DNA of 64,000 bases from Pseudomonas sp. ACM7 (GCF_004136015.1 NZ_CP024866.1:4162529-4226528), one strand, 5' to 3'. Counted from the stretch's first letter, positions 16,743 to 26,043 are shown. Numbers and translations are program-made. Notes: generated by a model from the sequence alone, not told the origin.

Positions 16743-17207
16743 ATGCGTAAGTCTGTTCTGCTGGTTGCTTCTTTTTCCACGATGGCGATGTTGCTCACTG
16801 GTTGCCAATCCAGTCTGACCGGTGACTCCTACTCCCGTGACGAAGCGCGTCGCGTGCAGACGGTTCGCATGGGCACTATCGAGTCCCTGCGACCGGTCAA
16901 AATCGAAGGCACCAAAACCCCGATCGGCGGCCTTGCCGGTGCGGCGGTGGGCGGTGTTGGCGGCAGCGCTATCGGTGGCGGTCGTGGCAGCATCGTTGCT
17001 GCGGTTATCGGCGCCGTCGCTGGCGGCCTGATCGGCTCGGCCACTGAAGAAGGCCTGACCCGCGCCCAAGGCGTCGAAATCACCGTTCGCGAAGACGACG
17101 GCAGCATGCGCGCCTACGTGCAACAGGTTCAGGAGAATGAAGTGTTCCGTGTTGGCGAGCGGGTGCGGATTGCTACTGTTGATGGGACTAGCCGCGTTTC
17201 GCACTAA
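16743..17207 (+). CDS. slyB: SlyB-like glycine-zipper outer membrane lipoprotein
   Basis: The 154-residue protein has a lipoprotein signal with lipobox LTGC at about residue 21. A glycine-zipper region follows at about residues 62-100 (PIGGLAGAAVGGVGGSAIGG and VIGAVAGGLIGS), then a C-terminal beta domain. This is the layout of SlyB/Pcp lipoproteins, which stabilise the outer membrane and are PhoPQ-regulated in several Gram-negatives. GGAG lies before the ATG. It is monocistronic and followed by a strong terminator. Confidence 0.9.
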   Translation: MRKSVLLVASFSTMAMLLTGCQSSLTGDSYSRDEARRVQTVRMGTIESLRPVKIEGTKTPIGGLAGAAVGGVGGSAIGGGRGSIVAAVIGAVAGGLIGSATEEGLTRAQGVEITVREDDGSMRAYVQQVQENEVFRVGERVRIATVDGTSRVSH

Positions 17208-17226
17208 GCGGGAATACGGGTAAAAG

Positions 17227-17266
17227 AAAACCCCGATCAGGTGACTGGTCGGGGTTTTTTGTTTTT
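17227..17266 (+). terminator. Intrinsic terminator after slyB
   Basis: AACCCCGATCAG and CTGGTCGGGGTT form a strong stem with loop GTGA, followed by six or more T. Confidence 0.92.
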
Positions 17267-17333
17267 TGGGGGATTGTTCAGGATGACTCGGGTGCTGACA
17301 GACGTCCGATGAAAACTGTTTTTCGATATTTTG

Positions 17334-17558
17334 TTAGTCGTGTGAAGTCAGAAACAAGTCAAGATGTTTAGGCAGCTCCATTGCGCACGCTTTTTCTATA
17401 CCGAGGATTTGTTGGTCGGTTAATCGGTAATCATGTAACGGGTCTTCGTCATTCTCCCATCCCATGATGAGTCTGAGTGCGGTGGTGGCAATGGGAATCT
17501 GTTTCTCGAATGAAGGAAAGTCTTCTCCTTTCGGAACTCCCATAATTTGATGTTTCAT
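17334..17558 (-). CDS. Small acidic protein, possible second toxin-immunity protein
   Basis: The 74-residue acidic protein follows the E3-type immunity gene by 54 bases in the same direction. The C-terminal part (YRLTDQQILGIEKACAMELPKHLDLFL) has the pattern of a short family annotated as pyocin S6-family immunity proteins, as far as I remember; the match is weak. Its DNA is AT-richer than the surroundings, as is the neighbouring immunity gene, so it belongs to the same mobile cassette. It could be a relic immunity gene for another toxin type, kept after domain exchange. No strong ribosome binding site is seen. Confidence 0.55.
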   Translation of the reverse strand: MKHQIMGVPKGEDFPSFEKQIPIATTALRLIMGWENDEDPLHDYRLTDQQILGIEKACAMELPKHLDLFLTSHD

Positions 17559-17611
17559 GGCTTTTTCTGCAATGGATAGTTATTTATCGGGTGAAAAATT
17601 ACTTGGCTTTC

Positions 17612-17866
17612 TCACCATGCTTTCCGATAACGAAACGCAATCTGGTAGTCAAAAGCGGCAATATCAATTTGATGGTTGAACAGAGGCTGAATCTCAGGAA
17701 TCCAAGCCGCTAAAACATCAAATCCTCCGTCGTATATCTCGCTTTCCGCCATCAAACCTAATGCTTCGATTATTGAACCGTCATCGCCAAGGTCTGCCGA
17801 GTATTCCTTTCCGTCCGCTATTTCCGTTTCCTTGTCATACCAGTTCAATCTGACTTTCAGTCCCAT
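17612..17866 (-). CDS. Cloacin/colicin E3-type immunity protein
   Basis: The 84-residue protein matches the colicin E3/cloacin DF13 immunity family along its length: MGLKVRLNWYDKETE at the start, EYSADLGDDGSIIEALG, then FDVLAAWIPEIQPLFNHQI and a C-terminal aromatic strand. In E3 the protein binds the rRNase domain tightly and blocks the 16S rRNA cleavage site. It lies seven bases downstream of the toxin stop codon, as expected for a co-transcribed immunity gene. GC content is clearly lower than in the neighbouring housekeeping genes. Confidence 0.93.
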   Translation of the reverse strand: MGLKVRLNWYDKETEIADGKEYSADLGDDGSIIEALGLMAESEIYDGGFDVLAAWIPEIQPLFNHQIDIAAFDYQIAFRYRKAW

Positions 17867-17873
17867 AGAGTCC

Positions 17874-19097
17874 TCACAAGTACTTTTTAATGCTGCGGTT
17901 TTTCTTAGGTGGATCTATTTGCTCACCTGTTTTGTGATCGAACGAGCCTAGATGACTTCCATCGCTTGCACGATAGGCTTCTAGCTCCCCATGCAAAGAG
18001 TCCCATTCATAAATGGTTCGACCTTTGGCATCAATCCAACGTTCTCGAAGGCCACCGCCCCCTTGTCGTGGGGTTTTCTTCTTCGCCTCGCTCAAGCCTG
18101 AAAATCCGGTAATTTCTTCTGTTTCGGGCGCGGAGTGATAGTCGTGATCGGGGTTAGGAAGTTTTCTTCCAGAAACGCTCACCACAATATAAACCGGCAA
18201 CACCCCCGAACCCGACGGAAACACAAGAATGAAATCCTTGTACTCAGGCGGATACGCCGGGTTCACGATAATGCTGTCAGCCGCTTTCGTCGGCGGGTAA
18301 ACCCAAATATGCGGCGCTTGCGGCGCAGCCTCCAGCGCGGGAATCCCGAGGATGTCGGAACCATCCACAGCCGGTGTCCAGATCAGCTCAACGCCATCCC
18401 CTAGATCCGCCACCTGCTGACTGCCGCGTAATGCGAACTGCACGACATCAACCATTTCCCAATCGCGGTTCTTGCCGGTGTAAAACCCATAGCCTTTGAG
18501 ACTGCCGTCAGCTTGTTGCTCTACCTGTAGACGAACGCGGGTTCTGGCCTGTTTCAGGGCGCGCAACTGGTCTTCGGTGTAGAGCGCGCTGTCGCCCAAG
18601 CTGGGCGTCCAGAACGCTGCAACCACTGCGGCCAATACGGTGGCTCCAGCAGCACCGACTGCTGAGGCCGGAGCGGCGAGAGCCGGCGCGCTGAGTGCAA
18701 GGCGGCCAATGCCGAGCGAGAGGGTGCTTCCACTGATGGTTTCAAGATTCAGCAGCCCGGCATCGTCTACCTCACGAGCCCCGAGCCAGGCGACTTCTCC
18801 GTAGTCCTTGAGGCTGTCGGTAGGCACCATCCCCGAAGGATTCGAGTAATCGATGATGGCGTCGGGAAGCTTGCAGGACTTGGCGAATACGCATCCTGCG
18901 CGAACGGCTTCGTGCTTTTTCGCTACAACCTCACGACTCCGTTCGAAGGCGTCTTGTCTCGCGAGCATGGCGTCGTGAGCGTTTTGTCTGGCATCCCGCT
19001 CGGCCAGTTCGGTGGCCGTCATGAAGCGGTGAGTGACGTGATGCCCGTCGCCTGACGGTGGGTTCTGAACCCGGGGAATGTCCTTATTGCCAGCCAC
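17874..19097 (-). CDS. S-type pyocin-domain toxin with colicin E3-type 16S rRNase domain
   Basis: The 407-residue protein has three parts. The N-terminal 160 residues include a charged helix (about 28-66), the motif GCVFAKSCKLPD, and an Ala-rich hydrophobic stretch at 132-162. Residues about 175-310 are the pyocin_S domain, ending PVYIVVSVSG. Residues 311-407 match the colicin E3 rRNase domain to the last residue (IKKYL). Colicin E3 D510, H513, E517 and R545 correspond to D366, H369, E373 and R401. It should cut 16S rRNA between A1493 and G1494. The N-terminus lacks a receptor-binding domain of the usual length, so the delivery route is open. GTG at 19097 has AAGGAAG before it and is preferred over a start 12 codons upstream. 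Confidence 0.92.
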   Translation of the reverse strand: MAGNKDIPRVQNPPSGDGHHVTHRFMTATELAERDARQNAHDAMLARQDAFERSREVVAKKHEAVRAGCVFAKSCKLPDAIIDYSNPSGMVPTDSLKDYGEVAWLGAREVDDAGLLNLETISGSTLSLGIGRLALSAPALAAPASAVGAAGATVLAAVVAAFWTPSLGDSALYTEDQLRALKQARTRVRLQVEQQADGSLKGYGFYTGKNRDWEMVDVVQFALRGSQQVADLGDGVELIWTPAVDGSDILGIPALEAAPQAPHIWVYPPTKAADSIIVNPAYPPEYKDFILVFPSGSGVLPVYIVVSVSGRKLPNPDHDYHSAPETEEITGFSGLSEAKKKTPRQGGGGLRERWIDAKGRTIYEWDSLHGELEAYRASDGSHLGSFDHKTGEQIDPPKKNRSIKKYL

Positions 19098-19122
19098 TGA
19101 TCTTCCTTGCGTTCGTACGTCG

Positions 19123-19145
19123 ACAGCCCCCAAAAAAGGGGCTGT
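19123..19145 (-). other. Hairpin in the leader of the toxin gene
   Basis: ACAGCCCC and GGGGCTGT are perfect inverted arms around a T-rich loop (read on the minus strand). No T-run follows the stem, so a terminator for nhaA is not clear; it may instead lie in the toxin mRNA leader. Confidence 0.45.
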
Positions 19146-19218
19146 GCGACGTTAACGAACGAGGCTGATCGTGGCTGTAGGACGAGTCTTCAATGACTCT
19201 AAGAGTTGTCTCTGATTA

Positions 19219-20406
19219 TCAGGATGGCAACGCAGTGCTCTTGCGACTCGCTGCCGCCGTCACCGCATAACCCATCAATGCCGCCAATATCGAACCGGTC
19301 AAAATCCCCATCCGATCCATCCCGGCGTATTCACTGACACCCGGCTCAAACGCCAGGGAGCCGACAAACAGACTCATGGTGAAACCGATCCCGCAGAGGA
19401 TTGCCACGCCCAGCACCTGGCCCCAGTTGGCGCCTTGGGGCAGGGCGGCGATGCCGATTTTCACGGCCAGCCAGGTCAGGCCGAACACGCCGAGGGTCTT
19501 GCCCAGCAGCAGGCCAACCGCGATGCCCATCGGCACGTGGTGGGTGAAGCTTTCGACGGTCACACCGCTCAGGGACAGGCCGGCGTTGGCGAAGGCGAAC
19601 AGCGGCAGGATGCCGTAGGCCACCCATGGATGCAGAGCGTGTTCCAGGGTAAGCAACGGCGAGGGTTCGGCGTTTTTTGTGCGCAGGGGAATGCAGAAGG
19701 CCAGGGTCACACCGGCCAGTGTCGCGTGGACACCGCTCTTGAGCACACAGACCCAGAGGATCAAACCGATGATCATGTACGGCCCGAGCTTGACCACGCC
19801 GAGCCGGTTCATCGCGATCAACGCCACGATGCACGTCGCGGCCAGAGACAGCGAAAGGGTCGAGAGCGTACCCGAGTAGAAGATCGCAATGACGATGATT
19901 GCGCCGAGGTCGTCAATAATTGCCAAAGTCATCAGGAAAAGCTTCAGCGACACCGGTACCCGCTTACCCAGCAGGGCCAGTACGCCGAGGGCGAAGGCGA
20001 TGTCGGTGGCCATCGGGATGGCCCAGCCACCCATGGCTGCCGGGTCATCGCGGTTCAGAAACCAGTAGCTCAGCGCCGGCACCACCATGCCGCCAATCGC
20101 CGCCGCGCCGGGCAGGACGATTTGCGACGGTTTCGACAGTTGGCCGTCGAGGACTTCGCGCTTCACTTCCAGCCCGATCAGCAGGAAGAACAGGGCCATC
20201 AGGCCGTCGTTGATCCACAGCAGCGCCGGTTTGGCGATTTGCAACGCGCCGACCTGCGCCACTACCGGAGTGTCCAGAAAACTGCTGTAAAGCCACGACA
20301 GCGGGGAATTGTTGATGATCAAAGCCAGAGCAGCAGCGGCGATCAATAACAGTCCGCTGGCAGCTTCCAACTGGAAGAAACGCGTGAAAGTGCTACGCAG
20401 AGGCAA
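19219..20406 (-). CDS. nhaA: Na+/H+ antiporter NhaA
   Basis: The 395-residue protein has the NhaA pattern of about twelve transmembrane helices: [12 protein letters not shown] in helix [22 protein letters not shown] and [17 protein letters not shown], the last with the adjacent Asp pair (Asp163-Asp164 in E. coli) that binds Na+ and H+. It exchanges external protons for internal Na+ or Li+ at alkaline pH in the inner membrane. The best start is TTG at 20406, with GGAG seven bases upstream; it gives the usual N-terminus [16 protein letters not shown]. It is transcribed toward the toxin genes but 121 bases separate them. Confidence 0.97.
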   Translation of the reverse strand: MPLRSTFTRFFQLEAASGLLLIAAAALALIINNSPLSWLYSSFLDTPVVAQVGALQIAKPALLWINDGLMALFFLLIGLEVKREVLDGQLSKPSQIVLPGAAAIGGMVVPALSYWFLNRDDPAAMGGWAIPMATDIAFALGVLALLGKRVPVSLKLFLMTLAIIDDLGAIIVIAIFYSGTLSTLSLSLAATCIVALIAMNRLGVVKLGPYMIIGLILWVCVLKSGVHATLAGVTLAFCIPLRTKNAEPSPLLTLEHALHPWVAYGILPLFAFANAGLSLSGVTVESFTHHVPMGIAVGLLLGKTLGVFGLTWLAVKIGIAALPQGANWGQVLGVAILCGIGFTMSLFVGSLAFEPGVSEYAGMDRMGILTGSILAALMGYAVTAAASRKSTALPS

Positions 20407-20642
20407 GGTCGCTCTCCATCGATGAATTCAAAAGGTGGCACACACTAACCCGTACCGTTAGTTGTTAAAACAAAAGTTATATTCTTTTTTGTTATATACC
20501 GTTACAACGTGAACGACCGGCGACCTGAGCCTAGCAGTTGCCGGGCGTATTGAACCTCAGCTGTACCTGTGCGTGATGTAGGTTTTTTCCTAAGCTTGTT
20601 ATCTGAGCCTTGCAACAAGGCCGACTCAACGAGAAAAACACC

Positions 20643-21737
20643 ATGAGCGACAATCGACAGTGGGCCCGCGAAGCCATCCGGATCATCGAAGCCGACTTCC
20701 AGCGCAGCGCCGACACCCACCTGATTCCCTTGCCGCTGCCGGGTTTTCCGGGCATCGAGTTGTATTTCAAGGATGAGTCCAGTCATCCCACCGGCAGTCT
20801 GAAGCACCGTTTGGCGCGCTCGCTGTTTCTGTATGCGCTGTGTAACGGCTGGCTCAAACCCGGTGCGCCGGTGATTGAAGCGTCCAGCGGTTCGACGGCG
20901 ATTTCCGAGGCGTACTTCGCCAGTTTGCTGGGCTTGCCGTTCATTGCGGTGATGCCGGCGACCACCTCCAAGGAGAAGATCGCGCAGATCGCTTTCTACG
21001 GCGGCAAGAGTCATCTGGTCGATGATCCGACGCAGATCTACGCCGAATCCGAGCGCCTGGCCCGCGAACACGATGGGCATTTCATCGACCAGTTCACCTA
21101 TGCTGAGCGCGCTACCGATTGGCGGGCGAACAACAACATCGCCGAGTCGATCTTCCAGCAAATGCGCTTCGAACTGCACCCCGAGCCGAGCTGGCTGATC
21201 TCCAGCCCCGGCACCGGCGGCACCACCGCGACGCTGGGCCGTTACGTGCGTTACCGCCAACATTGCACCCGCGTGCTCTGCGCCGATGCCGAGCGCTCGG
21301 TGTTCTTCGATTACTACCAGACCGGCGACGCGAGTCTGCGCCTGGATTGCGGTTCGCGGATTGAAGGCATTGGCCGGCCTCGGGTGGAAGCGTCGTTCCT
21401 GCCCAAAGTGATCGATGCGATGGTCAAGGTGCCGGACGCATTGTCTCTAGCAGCCATGCATTACCTGGCGCAGCGTTTGGGACGTCGGGTCGGCGGGTCG
21501 AGCGGGACCAACCTGATCGGCGCCTTGATGGCGGCCCAGCAGATGGCGGCGGCGGGGGAGTCGGGGTCCATCGTGGCGATACTGTGTGATGGCGGCGAGC
21601 GTTATGCCACGACCTATTACGATCAGGCTTGGCTCAAGGTCCAGGGGTATGAGTTGAGTGGTTTGATGGATGCCGTGGCGGGGAGTGTCGAGCGCGGCGA
21701 GCCGCTGCCGGCCAGCGTGTTGCGCGCCAATATCTGA
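20643..21737 (+). CDS. PLP-dependent cysteine synthase / cysteine desulfhydrase-like enzyme
   Basis: The 364-residue protein is a fold-type II PLP enzyme. Lys51 of [15 protein letters not shown] is the Schiff-base lysine, [15 protein letters not shown] is the phosphate or substrate loop equivalent to CysK's SGNTG, and [15 protein letters not shown] is the Gly-rich phosphate-binding loop. The C-terminal part departs from CysK, and the overall pattern resembles Cds1-type L-cysteine desulfhydrases. Whether it makes or degrades cysteine cannot be told from sequence. The ATG at 20643 is preferred to longer in-frame starts. It is monocistronic. Confidence 0.85.
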   Translation: MSDNRQWAREAIRIIEADFQRSADTHLIPLPLPGFPGIELYFKDESSHPTGSLKHRLARSLFLYALCNGWLKPGAPVIEASSGSTAISEAYFASLLGLPFIAVMPATTSKEKIAQIAFYGGKSHLVDDPTQIYAESERLAREHDGHFIDQFTYAERATDWRANNNIAESIFQQMRFELHPEPSWLISSPGTGGTTATLGRYVRYRQHCTRVLCADAERSVFFDYYQTGDASLRLDCGSRIEGIGRPRVEASFLPKVIDAMVKVPDALSLAAMHYLAQRLGRRVGGSSGTNLIGALMAAQQMAAAGESGSIVAILCDGGERYATTYYDQAWLKVQGYELSGLMDAVAGSVERGEPLPASVLRANI

Positions 21738-21753
21738 TCCACCGCAGAGCAAA

Positions 21754-21843
21754 TGTGGGAGCGGGCTTGCTCGCGAATACGGTTTAACATTCAACGAAGA
21801 TGTTGACTGATCCACCACTTTCGCGAGCAAGCCCGCTCCCACA
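21754..21843. repeat. REP-type inverted repeat pair
   Basis: TGTGGGAGCGGGCTTGCTCG and, inverted, TTCGCGAGCAAGCCCGCTCC flank about 44 bases. It lies between convergent genes. Confidence 0.9.
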
Positions 21844-21871
21844 GGTTCTGCTTTGTTTCATTGATTGCGTA

Positions 21872-23485
21872 TCAGGCTTCGAGGCCGAGGATGTCGCGGG
21901 CCACAGCTTCTGCAATCCGAATCCCATCGACACCCGCCGACAGAATCCCGCCCGCATAACCCGCGCCTTCACCCGCCGGGAACAAGCCTTTCACGTTCAG
22001 GCTTTGCATCGACTCGTCACGGGTAATCCGCAGCGGCGATGACGTACGTGTCTCGATCCCGGTCAACACCGCGTCGTGCAGCGAGTATCCGCGAATCTGC
22101 TTCTCGAACGCTGGCAAGGCTTCGCGAATGGCTTCGATGGCAAACGCCGGCAAGGCCAGCGCCAAGTCACCCAAGGCAACCCCCGGTTTGTAAGACGGTT
22201 CTACGCTACCCAACTCGGTGGACGGCTTGCCGGCAATGAAGTCGCCGACCAGTTGCGCCGGCGCTTCGTAGTTGCTGCCGCCCAGCACAAAGGCGTGGGA
22301 TTCCAGGCGTTCCTGCAACTCGATACCTGCCAGCGGGCCGCCCGGATAATCGACTTCCGGGGTGATCCCGACGACGATCCCGGAGTTGGCGTTGCGCTCG
22401 TTACGCGAGTACTGGCTCATGCCGTTGGTGACCACGCGGCCCGGCTCGGACGTCGCCGCCACCACGGTGCCGCCCGGGCACATGCAGAAGCTGTAGACCG
22501 AACGTCCGTTGCTGGCGTGGTGCACCAGTTTGTAGTCGGCAGCCCCGAGTTTCGGGTGGCCGGCGTACTTGCCCAAGCGTGCGCGGTCGATCAGCGACTG
22601 CGGGTGTTCGATGCGGAAACCCACCGAGAACGGCTTGGCTTCCATGAACACACCACGGCCATGCAGCATACGGAAGGTGTCCCGGGCGCTGTGACCGAGG
22701 GCCAGAATCACGTGTTTCGAATGGATCTGCTCGCCGCCATTGAGCTCGACGCCGACCAGTTGGCCATCCTCGATCAACACATCGGTCACCCGCTGCTGGA
22801 AGCGCACTTCGCCACCCAGCGCACGAATCTGCTCACGCATGTTTTCCACAACACCGGTCAGACGGAACGTACCGATGTGCGGTTTGCTGACGTAGAGAAT
22901 TTCTTCCGGCGCACCCGCTTTGACGAACTCGTGCAGGACTTTGCGACCGATGAATTTCGGGTCCTTGATCTGGCTGTAGAGCTTGCCGTCAGAGAACGTC
23001 CCCGCGCCACCTTCACCGAACTGCACGTTGGATTCCGGGTTAAGCACGCTTTTACGCCACAGACCCCAAGTGTCCTTGGTGCGCTGACGCACTTCGGTGC
23101 CGCGCTCGAGGATGATCGGCTTGAAGCCCATTTGCGCGAGCAGCAGCCCGGCGAAAATCCCGCACGGACCGAAACCCACGACGACAGGACGTTGCTCAAG
23201 ATCAGCCGGCGCCTGGCCGACCACTTTGTAGCTGACATCCGGCGCCACGTTGACGTTACGGTCATCGGCGAACGTGTGCAGCACCGCCGCCTCATCGCGA
23301 ACGTTGAGGTCGATGGTGTAGATGAAGCACAGTTCGGAGGACTTTTTGCGCGCATCGTAGCTGCGCTTGAACAAGGTGAAGTCGAGCAGGTCATCACTGG
23401 TGATGCCCAGGCGCTGCACGATGGCAGGGCGCAGGTCTTCTTCGGGATGGTCGATCGGCAGCTTGAGTTCGGTGATTCGTAACAT
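21872..23485 (-). CDS. NAD(P)/FAD-dependent oxidoreductase (COG2509-like)
   Basis: The 537-residue protein has an N-terminal RNA-binding-like domain of about 85 residues. It is followed by a dinucleotide fold with VVVGFGPCGIFAGLLLAQMG at about 100-119 and the acidic end of strand 2 at ILERG. A second FAD motif, GLFPAGEGAGYAGGILSAGVDG, is near the C-terminus and is typical of the family. The reaction is not known; annotations range from dehydrogenase to generic FAD-dependent protein. The ATG at 23485 is the only start that fits. It stands alone and is followed by a REP pair. Confidence 0.85.
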   Translation of the reverse strand: MLRITELKLPIDHPEEDLRPAIVQRLGITSDDLLDFTLFKRSYDARKKSSELCFIYTIDLNVRDEAAVLHTFADDRNVNVAPDVSYKVVGQAPADLEQRPVVVGFGPCGIFAGLLLAQMGFKPIILERGTEVRQRTKDTWGLWRKSVLNPESNVQFGEGGAGTFSDGKLYSQIKDPKFIGRKVLHEFVKAGAPEEILYVSKPHIGTFRLTGVVENMREQIRALGGEVRFQQRVTDVLIEDGQLVGVELNGGEQIHSKHVILALGHSARDTFRMLHGRGVFMEAKPFSVGFRIEHPQSLIDRARLGKYAGHPKLGAADYKLVHHASNGRSVYSFCMCPGGTVVAATSEPGRVVTNGMSQYSRNERNANSGIVVGITPEVDYPGGPLAGIELQERLESHAFVLGGSNYEAPAQLVGDFIAGKPSTELGSVEPSYKPGVALGDLALALPAFAIEAIREALPAFEKQIRGYSLHDAVLTGIETRTSSPLRITRDESMQSLNVKGLFPAGEGAGYAGGILSAGVDGIRIAEAVARDILGLEA

Positions 23486-23579
23486 GACAGGATCCGGTTC
23501 GCGGGGCGCACAACTGCGCCAAGGCGGTGAAGCCCGCGATTATAAGCCTCAAAGAATGATTCCCGTGAGGCTAAAACGA

Positions 23580-24233
23580 TCAGTCGTTACGCGATCCGCC
23601 GAAATACCCGCAACCACGCTGAACCTGGCCGTCGACGCGCAGTTCGGCGCTCATGTGCTGGACACTGCCGGTGGTGCTGTCGACGCAACGTTGCGGTGCA
23701 ACCCACAATTCGATGTGCTGGTTATTGGCTTCGGTGCTGAGGTTGAAGCGGCCATCGCCCAGTTGCTCTTCAACGTAGGGAACGGCCAATGGCGGCTGAC
23801 CGGCGCGTTCGATGACCATGCCTTTGCCGCTGACTTTCACGTTCCACTCAGGCCCATGGCCGGCGGCGCGCAGGATAAGCAATTTGAAATTCGGATCGTT
23901 GCACGCGGTGCCCGAGCGCTCGACGCGGTACAGCTGCGCAAGATCGAGGCGGCTGTCGACGATTCGCCCGCGCACGTCGGCGAACAGCTTGCCCTGGGCA
24001 TCGGCCAGGGTCGCGGCCTCTTGCAGGACGCTGGTGCCGCCGGTGTCATTGACCACGTAACTGCGTTGTTCATTGCACGGTTGGAACTGCAACTTGCCGT
24101 CCGCCGCCGTCAACTGGCCCTGCATACGGGTCTGGCCCACGTGGGAGGCACTTTCACGCGGGCCATCGAGCAACTGGCAAGCGGCGAACAACGGAAGCAG
24201 GGCAACAAGGACTAAGGAACGGGCAACACGCAT
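23580..24233 (-). CDS. COG3650-like envelope lipoprotein
   Basis: The 217-residue protein has a lipoprotein signal peptide with Cys at about residue 20 (PLFAACQLL). The remaining part has two repeated beta-rich regions with conserved phrases such as VLQEAATLADAQGKLFADVRGR and a C-terminal Cys pair (PQRCVDSTTG and QRGCGYFG). It resembles the COG3650 family of Pseudomonas lipoproteins with no established function. The ATG at 24233 follows GGAG with good spacing; an in-frame start six codons upstream is not supported. Confidence 0.8.
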   Translation of the reverse strand: MRVARSLVLVALLPLFAACQLLDGPRESASHVGQTRMQGQLTAADGKLQFQPCNEQRSYVVNDTGGTSVLQEAATLADAQGKLFADVRGRIVDSRLDLAQLYRVERSGTACNDPNFKLLILRAAGHGPEWNVKVSGKGMVIERAGQPPLAVPYVEEQLGDGRFNLSTEANNQHIELWVAPQRCVDSTTGSVQHMSAELRVDGQVQRGCGYFGGSRND

Positions 24234-24318
24234 CTTTGAGTCTCCAGACAAGTGCCGCCACGTTACTCAGCCTGACCGTTCATCACAACCCTGCATGTCC
24301 TCGCTTTCCTGAAATCAA

Positions 24319-24404
24319 GATCAAAAGATCGCAGCCTGCGGCAGCTCCTACGGGGCGTACGCCGAGCCTTTTGTAGGAGCTGGCGAAGCCTGCGATCTTT
24401 TGAT
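24319..24404. repeat. Palindromic intergenic repeat, 'GATCGCAGCC' family
   Basis: ATCAAAAGATCGCAGCCTGC and GCCTGCGATCTTTTGAT are inverted arms, with an inner GCAGCTCCTAC and GTAGGAGCTG pair. It separates the lipoprotein promoter region from the 3' end of the SDR gene. Confidence 0.88.
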
Positions 24405-24413
24405 TCTGGCTGT

Positions 24414-25013
24414 TTAGCCGACGTGGAAGGTCTGACCTGTTTGCAGGCCTTCCACACTTTTGGCGTAGGCCAGAGCCACATCCGCTGCCGGAACCGGTTT
24501 GTAGCCGCGGAAATACGGCGCGTATTTGCCCATGGCCTCGACCAGTACGTTAGGGCTCACCGAATTGACGCGCAGACCGCGAGGCAGTTCGATGGCCGCT
24601 GCACGCACGAAGCTGTCCAGCGCACCGTTGACCAGCGCTGCCGAGGCACCGCTGCGAATCGGGTCGTGGCTGAGCACCCCGGTGGTGAAGGTGAACGAGG
24701 CGCCGTCATTGGCGAATTCGCGACCGATCAGCAGCAGGTTGACCTGGCCCATCAGCTTGTCTTTCAGGCCCAGGGCGAAGCTTTCTTCGGTCATTTCACC
24801 GAGGGGTGCGAAGGTCACGTTGCCGGCAGCGCAGACCAGTGCATCGAACTTGCCGGTTTGCTCGAACAGCTTGCGAATCGAAGCGCTGTCGCTGATATCC
24901 ACATGGAAATCACCGCTGTTGCGGCCGATGCGGATGATCTCGTGGCGCTCGGACAGCTCCTTGTCGACCGCCGAACCAATGGTGCCGCCTGCGCCTATCA
25001 AAAGAATTTTCAT
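24414..25013 (-). CDS. Short-chain dehydrogenase/reductase
   Basis: The 199-residue protein begins with the dinucleotide-binding strand MKILLIGAGGTIGSAV, with GxxGxxG, and has CAAGN in the place of the NNAG motif. The usual YxxxK catalytic pair is not obvious; around that place the sequence reads ALVNGALDSFVRAAAIEL, so it may be an atypical SDR. Substrate is unknown. It is divergent from a LysR regulator with about 105 bases between the starts, a layout in which the regulator commonly controls the SDR gene. The ATG at 25013 matches SDR N-termini; upstream in-frame sequence overlaps the lysR gene. Confidence 0.85.
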   Translation of the reverse strand: MKILLIGAGGTIGSAVDKELSERHEIIRIGRNSGDFHVDISDSASIRKLFEQTGKFDALVCAAGNVTFAPLGEMTEESFALGLKDKLMGQVNLLLIGREFANDGASFTFTTGVLSHDPIRSGASAALVNGALDSFVRAAAIELPRGLRVNSVSPNVLVEAMGKYAPYFRGYKPVPAADVALAYAKSVEGLQTGQTFHVG

Positions 25014-25118
25014 CGTGTTGTTCCTCGAAGTGGTTAAACGAGGTTGAAGTCTAGAGTGGTTTTTTCCATTGATAAGCGCGCTAATAGGCAACCTTTGGTT
25101 TTCAAATGGAAACAATCC

Positions 25119-26039
25119 ATGAGCGAAATGGATGATCTGGCAGCGTTTGCGGTGTTGATCGAAGCGGGGAGTTTTACCTTGGCGGCGCAGCAATTGGGGT
25201 GCAGCAAGGGGCAGCTATCCAAGCGCATCAGCCAACTGGAATCGCGTTTTTCAGTGGTGCTGCTGCAACGCACCACTCGCCGTTTGAGCCTGACCGCTGC
25301 GGGTGCGGCGCTGTTGCCTCAGGCTCAAGCGCTTGTGGTCCAGGTCGAGAGAGCGCGTCAGGCATTGGCGCGGCTGAAGGACGACATGGCCGGGCCGGTG
25401 CGTATGACGGTTCCGGTATCGCTGGGGGAAACCTTCTTCGATGGCTTGTTGCTGGAGTTTTCCGGCAAGTACCCCGAGGTGCAGATCGAGCTAGACCTGA
25501 GCAACAGCTACCGTGATTTGTCCCGCGACGGGTTTGATCTCGCGGTTCGCTCCGAGGTGGGCAATGACGAGCGCCTGGTGGCCCGGCCGCTATTAGCCTG
25601 GCACGAAATGACCTGCGCCAGCCCGGCTTACCTTGAGCAATACGGCGAACCGTTGACGCCTCAAGCACTCGCTGATCATCGCTGTCTGCTCAACAGTCAT
25701 TACAGCGGCCGCGAAGAGTGGCTCTATCACCAGCAACACGAGTTGTTGCGGGTTCGCGTATCGGGACCGTTCGCCAGCAACCATTACAGCCTGCTGAAGA
25801 AAGCGGCACTGGCCGGCGCCGGCATTGCGCGGTTGCCGTCCTACCTGCTGCAATCGGAATTGGCTGACGGACGTTTGCGCTGGCTCCTGCGTGACTATCA
25901 GACCCGCCGCATGCCAATGTACCTGGTTCACCCGTATCAGGGCGGTTTGCCGAAGCGCACGCAGGTGTTGGCGGATTACTTGATTGGTTGGTTCAAGCGC
26001 AGCGGTGAAGCGCTGGATCGGCTCCAGCACACCACATAG
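25119..26039 (+). CDS. LysR-family transcriptional regulator
   Basis: The 306-residue protein has the LysR winged-helix domain (about residues 4-62; SFTLAAQQLGCSKGQLSKRISQLE) and a periplasmic-binding-like effector domain from about 90. It is typical of the CrgA/DmlR subgroup. The start MSEMDDLAAFAVL is chosen at 25119 because it aligns with the normal N-terminus. It most likely controls the divergently transcribed SDR gene, and perhaps itself, from the shared promoter region 25014-25118. The inducer is unknown. Confidence 0.9.
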   Translation: MSEMDDLAAFAVLIEAGSFTLAAQQLGCSKGQLSKRISQLESRFSVVLLQRTTRRLSLTAAGAALLPQAQALVVQVERARQALARLKDDMAGPVRMTVPVSLGETFFDGLLLEFSGKYPEVQIELDLSNSYRDLSRDGFDLAVRSEVGNDERLVARPLLAWHEMTCASPAYLEQYGEPLTPQALADHRCLLNSHYSGREEWLYHQQHELLRVRVSGPFASNHYSLLKKAALAGAGIARLPSYLLQSELADGRLRWLLRDYQTRRMPMYLVHPYQGGLPKRTQVLADYLIGWFKRSGEALDRLQHTT

Positions 26040-26043
26040 ATCC

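Noticed and set aside
18540..18760. Hydrophobic Ala-rich part of the toxin considered as a transmembrane pore domain
   Set aside because: The C-terminal domain is a clear rRNase; the segment more likely serves in translocation or packing.
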